From Halisarca cf. caerulea (taxonomy: Eukaryota; Porifera; Demospongiae; Chondrillida; Halisarcidae), in NCBI GenBank assembly GCA_963170055.1, contig CAUJGJ010000242.1:6695859-6705858 (forward strand): a DNA stretch of 10,000 bases, written 5' to 3'. Positions 5,842 through 10,000 of this stretch are shown here, one piece after another (positions within the stretch are counted from its first letter, which is position 1; each line of letters starts with the position of its first letter). Under the pieces are notes generated by a model, which made no database searches, had not been told where the DNA came from, and saw only the letters and a list, made by a program, of their open reading frames with translations. The position numbers were made by a program, and so were the translations under genes.

Positions 5842-8727
5842 CGGAGTAGAGGCAGTAACATGTTCAACGGTTCAGCTGTACGGGTACACCTCACAAACTA
5901 CTTTGTAGAAGGTGGCAAAGAGAAATGCTCAGTGGCAAATAAAAGTCCTCCTGGATTCAACATTATCACCATACTTGGATGCAAATTCACTAATCTTACC
6001 AGCAAAGAAGGCACTGCATTGCTAATACATACCGTAACTCTTGCATCTTGTCCTGCATCAACAATGATGGTTGACAGCAATAGGTTTGAATGGAACTATG
6101 GCACATTCTTCAGAAGCGTTCTGTATGCTCAGGACCATCGAGTAGGCTACAGCAACAGAGAAAACCTCACTGGTGTGTGGTACAGAATAATTCTGAAATC
6201 AAATTTGTTTTGGAAGAACTTTAGAGCTGTTCGTTCTGACATGCACTGCATAATTTATCAACGGGATCCCGTTATTATCAACTATTGGCATGAAAGAAAG
6301 AATAAACAACACTACAATGGTAATTACAAACAAATTTGCAATTGGCAGGCAGTAATTTACTTGAGTCAATACACTCAACAAATAAGAGTGCTCATGGACA
6401 GTAATACCATTAAAGACAATCTGGAGGGGGGACTGCATTTGGTTGATTCTTCTGTTCAGTTTCGTGGAAGAAACATTATTAACAAATCCGAAGCATCCTA
6501 TGGAGGAGGCATCAAAGTCATTGGAAATTCTCAGTTACTTTTGGAAGAAAATTCATTGCTAGAAATAGTCTCCAACAAGGCATACATCCGAAGTGGAGGG
6601 TTGTTCATACAAGACCTATGTACTATCCACCAGACAGCACCAGGTACATGTCAATGTTTCTTTCACTTCTCACATCAGAATGGCAGCTCTATGAGTAACT
6701 TTAGTAAGGAATCACTCCAAACCTTCAATGCATCAGTGAGGATGAGTGGTAATATAGCAGGCAATGGAAGGATTGGATCAGCTAGTATTATGTTTAATAG
6801 CAACATAGATCAATGTAAAATGGATTCAAATTCTTTCAATGGGACTTCTGTCTTTGATTATATTGCACAGAAAGAGTCAAATTTGCAAGTTTTTGAGCAA
6901 GTATTTAACGTGACAAGGAATCATGTCTATAACTCCTCAGAAATTTCTTCTATACCAAGACGATTATGCCTATGCAAAGACAGCATGCGACTGAATGCAA
7001 CATGTAACTTGAATAGCCTGGGACCTGTAGACCACTACCCTGGACAGAAGCTGAAACTGTCTGTATCATTGCAAGGCGATATGGACATCTTACTCAGTAG
7101 TGTGCTGTATGTCCAATTAAGGAAGAGAGGAAACCAATCAGAAGAATCTGATACAAATGTGGATTTTTTTGCTTCACGAAATTCAGAATTGGGACTATAC
7201 TCAACTCATTACCTTAACAATATCTGTAACTCTTTAATTCTGCCTTCACTACCACATGTTGATCCCCCTCACAGATTCAATCTTCAACTACGTGTTCCTT
7301 TGTTGCGAGACACTCTCATAGAGGAAGACGATACCACTTATCTTGTATATATGATCAGAACAAATGCTTTACCTGGGTGCCCTAGATGCTTCGTCGAAAT
7401 GTCTCATAGTTGTAAATGTCACCCTAAACTAGTACAGTTTGGATTCTCTTGTTCACTGGATAATCTTACAGTCAGCCCTCCTAAGAACAAGACTGCCTGG
7501 ATTGGTCAAAGTAGCAGGGATGGGAAGAACACACAGTGGAGCATGAACTGTCCCTATGTATACTGCTCCAGTAAGAATCTTAACCAAATACCACTTGATA
7601 ACTTTGACATTCAGTGCAAACACAACCGAATTGGTAAACTGTGTGGACAGTGCCCTGCAGGTCAAAGTGCTGCACTGTTATCGAATGAATGTAAAGTTTG
7701 CACTAACACATCCTTGCTGATCATTCTCGGAACACTGTTAGCCGGTCCTATTCTTGTTGTCATCATTGGGCTCCTCAATCTGACTATCACAGTGGGTGCT
7801 ATAAATGGCTACATGTACTACCTTGTTGTCATTTATATGAGCGCAGATATCTTCGATTCCCATGACACAGGCATTTGCGTGTTAAACGGATTAGATCAGT
7901 TTGGAAAGTGGCTTTTTGCCTATTTATTTCCCATTTACCTACTTGCATTTGTGGGAATAGCCTGTTGTCTGCCAAAGTGTAAATGCAAATGCGTATACAG
8001 GAGAATGCACACAATAAACCAAATGATTGGTCCGCGTATCACCCCTGTACTGGCTACTGTTGTAACCATATCCTACCTCACCATTACCGGCAATGTCATC
8101 GGCACTTTTCAGTACACCCCTATGTACAGTACAGATGGAACAACTACACTTGTTTGGCTGTACGATGGCAGCCTTGCATTCTTTCAAAGTCCTAAACACG
8201 CCATACTCGGCTGCATAGGCCTTCTTATGCTACTGCTGTTTGTGCTTCCAGCTGCTGTGGTTGCAACAGCAGGCGACCTCTTGAGACGATTCATCAAAGG
8301 ACCATTTTACATGAACTTCTTGGACACCTTTCACGGAGCCCATCGGTTTAAGTTCGGGTTTTGGTTTGGTGTGCGTCTTTTGGTTCTCACACTCATAATG
8401 GTGTTCAAAGTTGTCCTTGAGCCAAGACAGACCCAGCTAGCTATTGTGTGCACATCATCTGCCATTCTGATATTTCAAGTCATAGCTAAACCCTACAAAG
8501 GCATACGGATAAGCGAATGTGTTCCTAGTACTGTCAAAGCAGCGCATTTCATGGGGACTGTGATCCAGCAAAATATTACTAACTTTCTCGACAACACTTT
8601 CCATATCAATCTGATGGTTGTGTTTGCTGCCATTCTCTACTCCCCAAGTGTGCAGTTAACAGCTTTTGCCATTTCACAAACAGTAGCTAGCTCTGAGTTC
8701 TTCGTCATCATTGTCTATCACACGTGA
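5842..8727 (+). CDS. Beta-helix, Cys-rich module and membrane domain (codons 356-1316, ends at TGA)
   Basis: The segment continues in the same frame as the preceding one; the Met at 5860 is internal, not a credible start. Beta-helix-type turns include GCKFTNLTSKEGTALLIH, SNRFEWNYGTFF, SNTIKDNLEGGLHL, GGGIKVIGNSQLLL and SGGLFIQ (about residues 385-615). A PGQKLKLSVSLQG strand region and the cysteines of CPRCFVEMSHSCKC (from 868) follow. Next comes a compact module, HNRIGKLCGQC...CKVC (950-975). Membrane segments begin near residues 979, 1010, 1045, 1088, 1143, 1193, 1220, 1277 and about 1303; the second and last are weak. Between them lie NGLDQFGKWLFAYLFPIYLL, VWLYDGSLAFF, NFLDTFHGAHR and AKPYKG, motifs I recall from sponge relatives. 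A product ending here would keep the whole membrane domain and lose only the tail. Confidence 0.85.
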   Translation, partial: RSRGSNMFNGSAVRVHLTNYFVEGGKEKCSVANKSPPGFNIITILGCKFTNLTSKEGTALLIHTVTLASCPASTMMVDSNRFEWNYGTFFRSVLYAQDHRVGYSNRENLTGVWYRIILKSNLFWKNFRAVRSDMHCIIYQRDPVIINYWHERKNKQHYNGNYKQICNWQAVIYLSQYTQQIRVLMDSNTIKDNLEGGLHLVDSSVQFRGRNIINKSEASYGGGIKVIGNSQLLLEENSLLEIVSNKAYIRSGGLFIQDLCTIHQTAPGTCQCFFHFSHQNGSSMSNFSKESLQTFNASVRMSGNIAGNGRIGSASIMFNSNIDQCKMDSNSFNGTSVFDYIAQKESNLQVFEQVFNVTRNHVYNSSEISSIPRRLCLCKDSMRLNATCNLNSLGPVDHYPGQKLKLSVSLQGDMDILLSSVLYVQLRKRGNQSEESDTNVDFFASRNSELGLYSTHYLNNICNSLILPSLPHVDPPHRFNLQLRVPLLRDTLIEEDDTTYLVYMIRTNALPGCPRCFVEMSHSCKCHPKLVQFGFSCSLDNLTVSPPKNKTAWIGQSSRDGKNTQWSMNCPYVYCSSKNLNQIPLDNFDIQCKHNRIGKLCGQCPAGQSAALLSNECKVCTNTSLLIILGTLLAGPILVVIIGLLNLTITVGAINGYMYYLVVIYMSADIFDSHDTGICVLNGLDQFGKWLFAYLFPIYLLAFVGIACCLPKCKCKCVYRRMHTINQMIGPRITPVLATVVTISYLTITGNVIGTFQYTPMYSTDGTTTLVWLYDGSLAFFQSPKHAILGCIGLLMLLLFVLPAAVVATAGDLLRRFIKGPFYMNFLDTFHGAHRFKFGFWFGVRLLVLTLIMVFKVVLEPRQTQLAIVCTSSAILIFQVIAKPYKGIRISECVPSTVKAAHFMGTVIQQNITNFLDNTFHINLMVVFAAILYSPSVQLTAFAISQTVASSEFFVIIVYHT

Positions 8728-9111
8728 GAGTACACAAGACTGGGACAACTTCTCATTGAACTTCAAAGAAGAATAAAGAGGAGGTATAAAAAATGGCAAG
8801 AAGTTCGTGCGATGAGGGCCAGAGCACTGAGCGATAGCCTACAACAGACAGTTATAGTAAATGATATAGAATTGCGCCTGGAAGACTGCTGGAATGACAG
8901 CGGGGAAAACAGTCAATATGATAATGATAGTAACAGTACCAATGATCACCCAAACATAACAAACAACTTTCCTGCTACCATCAGTAGTGGGTATAAGGAG
9001 TATGCACATAAAGTAGACAATGTTACTGCTACGAACACTCTCATGACCCCATTGCTGATAGCTGAACCACAAGTCATGATAAAGCACCATGTGGCAGCAG
9101 CAGAAGATTGA
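8728..9111 (+). CDS. Cytoplasmic tail segment after the TGA (127 codons)
   Basis: Same frame as the membrane domain. It opens EYTRLGQLLIELQRRIKRR, a leucine- and arginine-rich amphipathic stretch running through YKKWQEVRAMRARA. This is typical of the positively charged helix that leaves the last membrane segment on the cytoplasmic side. After about 45 residues it turns acidic and Asn/Ser-rich (LRLEDCWNDSGENSQ, DNDSNSTNDH), which suggests disorder, and ends HHVAAAED before TGA at 9109. The in-frame Met at 8812 lies inside this helix and is not a likely start. Because the segment has no membrane part or signal of its own, it only makes sense as the end of the upstream gene. Confidence 0.75.
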   Translation, partial: EYTRLGQLLIELQRRIKRRYKKWQEVRAMRARALSDSLQQTVIVNDIELRLEDCWNDSGENSQYDNDSNSTNDHPNITNNFPATISSGYKEYAHKVDNVTATNTLMTPLLIAEPQVMIKHHVAAAED

Positions 9112-9225
9112 CATTACAAACATACACATGCTTATGTGCAGTAAACATTAATCACTAGAATACATACGTAGAACTCATACTATTCTGATTTGCATTGCAT
9201 GTAACAATTTTCTTTGTTAAACCTT

Positions 9226-9277
9226 GTTCTTCTTCTTATTATTATTATTACTATTATTATTGTTGTTGTTGTTGCTG
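9226..9277. repeat. Compound triplet microsatellite (TTC/TTA/TTG)
   Basis: Runs of TTC, then TTA with one CTA step, then TTG follow each other in the same phase, ending GTTGCTG. It lies about 115 bases after the stop codon, probably within the 3' untranslated region if the AATAAA at 9690 is used. Confidence 0.9.
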
Positions 9278-9689
9278 TCAATTAATAGATTGTGACAGTT
9301 CAGAGAAAAGATTATTCATATCACTTATATCAGCAATTATTGCATCAATATCATATGCATCTGCTGTTGAGGGACAGCCATGTACAGCATGCGTGCATAG
9401 ACATGCCTTGCTCATCCCATGACAGATCACAGTTACATACAATCACTATGTTGTGGTTTTCATGATTGATTGAAATTGAATGAATATGCCCAATATTAAG
9501 ACAGACATTAGTCATAGCATCGAAAGTAGAAGTAGGGATCGAGGTACAAACAGCTATAATAATATAATTATGTGGGTAAAATTCATATTATATTTTTGTG
9601 TTCTAAAAGCGAGAAGAATGAAATGCGAAGAGAATGACAATGTAATGTAGCAGCTCATAGTGACATTGCCACAGTGTGTGTGCATGAAC

Positions 9690-9695
9690 AATAAA
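9690..9695 (+). terminator. Candidate polyadenylation signal AATAAA
   Basis: This is the only canonical AATAAA I see between the stop codon at 9111 and the window end. Using it would give a 3' untranslated region of roughly 600 bases. A GT-rich downstream element is not obvious, so the assignment is weak. The AATAAA at about 8771 lies inside the tail-coding region and is not proposed. Confidence 0.3.
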
Positions 9696-9785
9696 CAGAC
9701 ATTGACTCAGACATTACGGCTGGTCACCAACCGGCTATTCAAGTGTGTAGCAAGCTATCCAGATTAAACTGCAAAGTACCGCCTA

Positions 9786-9896
9786 GGTATGCATACCTAC
9801 ATGGTCTCATACCCGACTCTGTCCACCAACTGACATTTTATTCGCTGCTTCCTGGTTGTAGACAGGGTCGGGTACAAGACTAGTGTATACATAGAT
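9786..9896. repeat. Foldback with ~45-base imperfect arms
   Basis: The left arm (9786-9830) contains TATGCATAC, then TCTCATACCCGACTCTGTCC. The right arm (about 9854-9896), reverse-complemented, contains TATGTATAC, then TCTTGTACCCGACCCTGTCT. The two pair over most of their length around a loop of about 23 bases. It is most likely a small foldback element or MITE terminus pair. An RNA hairpin is possible but nothing specific supports it. Confidence 0.75.
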
Positions 9897-10000
9897 AATA
9901 ACGGGAACTGAATTACAAATTACGTCCTGAAACATTTAATACTAGGAAGGAGGGATATCAGTCCACAAAAAGGCAGACAGGATTAGGGCGATCACCAGAA

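Larger units (their letters stand above)
4777..9111 (+). pseudogene. Large beta-helix / multi-pass membrane protein gene, interrupted by two in-frame stops
   Basis: One frame runs from the ATG at 4777 to the TGA at 9109-9111, 1445 codons, broken only by TAG at 5839 (codon 355) and TGA at 8725 (codon 1317). The start sits in ACCATGG, an excellent Kozak context, and is followed by a signal-peptide-like stretch. An in-frame TAG at 4705 closes the frame upstream. Order of parts: signal peptide (1-20), glycosylation-rich ectodomain with beta-helix-like repeats (about 21-620), a Cys-containing middle region, a Cys-rich NRxGxLCGQC module (950-975), eight or nine membrane segments (979-1316) and a cytoplasmic tail (1318-1444). 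The layout resembles large families of uncharacterised sponge membrane proteins, whose ligand and function are unknown to me. No frameshift accumulates overall, so the damage is recent, an assembly error, or tolerated by splicing or readthrough. Whether it still makes protein is open. Confidence 0.75.
9112..10000. other. Gene-free 3' flank
   Basis: No open frame with a believable composition was seen. The one frame across 9195-9422 is a poly-Tyr/poly-Cys product of the triplet repeat. The stretch contains a triplet microsatellite, one polyadenylation-signal candidate and a foldback, listed separately. The last 100 bases (9900-10000) show nothing I recognise. Confidence 0.55.

Noticed and set aside
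5838..5855. An 18-base intron (GTAGCG...GGCAG) removing the TAG in frame
   Set aside because: It has GT and AG ends and a length divisible by three, but it is far shorter than any intron an animal spliceosome is known to remove. Larger candidates from the GT at 5812 using the AGs at 5846-5855 do not keep the frame.
5058..8199. Several 60-93 codon reverse-strand frames opposite the large gene
   Set aside because: They are antisense shadows of the coding strand without any independent signal.
9195..9422. Plus-strand frame with runs of Tyr and Cys
   Set aside because: It is produced by the TTC/TTA/TTG microsatellite; nothing else in it looks like protein.

Overview
The window is animal (eukaryotic) genomic DNA, most likely from a sponge. 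It is AT-rich, with long gene-free stretches full of TA microsatellites, minisatellites and small inverted-repeat elements. Its one convincing gene has the architecture I associate with large families of uncharacterised sponge (and other early-branching animal) membrane proteins: a secreted beta-helix-like ectodomain, a cysteine-rich module and a multi-pass membrane domain. The sponge assignment rests on recall of that family and was not tested by a search.

Layout. Positions 1-4700 hold no gene I can support. They contain a degenerate ~39-bp minisatellite (191-415), a pogo/Tigger-like MITE flanked by TA (534-711), a second DNA-transposon-like element with perfect 27-bp terminal inverted repeats (821-1287), and a 3 x 30-bp tandem repeat (1870-1959). 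A family of three related segments lies at 1288-1631 (minus), 2113-2246 (plus) and 4362-4656 (plus), along with two long TA tracts (2073-2102, 3551-3610). The third segment ends about 120 bases before the start codon of the gene.

Positions 4777-9111 hold one large plus-strand gene that reads in a single frame for 1445 codons, with no intron needed. It has a strong Kozak start, a signal peptide, an N-glycosylation-rich ectodomain with right-handed beta-helix-type repeats, a Cys-rich juxtamembrane module, about eight or nine membrane segments and a basic-then-acidic cytoplasmic tail. Two in-frame stop codons interrupt it (TAG at 5839 and TGA at 8725), and reading resumes in the same frame after each. 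The pieces are therefore one gene that is either freshly broken, affected by sequence errors, spliced by very short introns, or read through. Around the TAG a short +1-frame stretch looks like the true protein, which suggests two compensating one-base homopolymer indels. The TGA is what a CpG transition in a CGA codon would give.

Positions 9112-10000 are gene-free 3' flank with a triplet microsatellite, one AATAAA candidate and a ~45-bp-arm foldback at 9786-9896.
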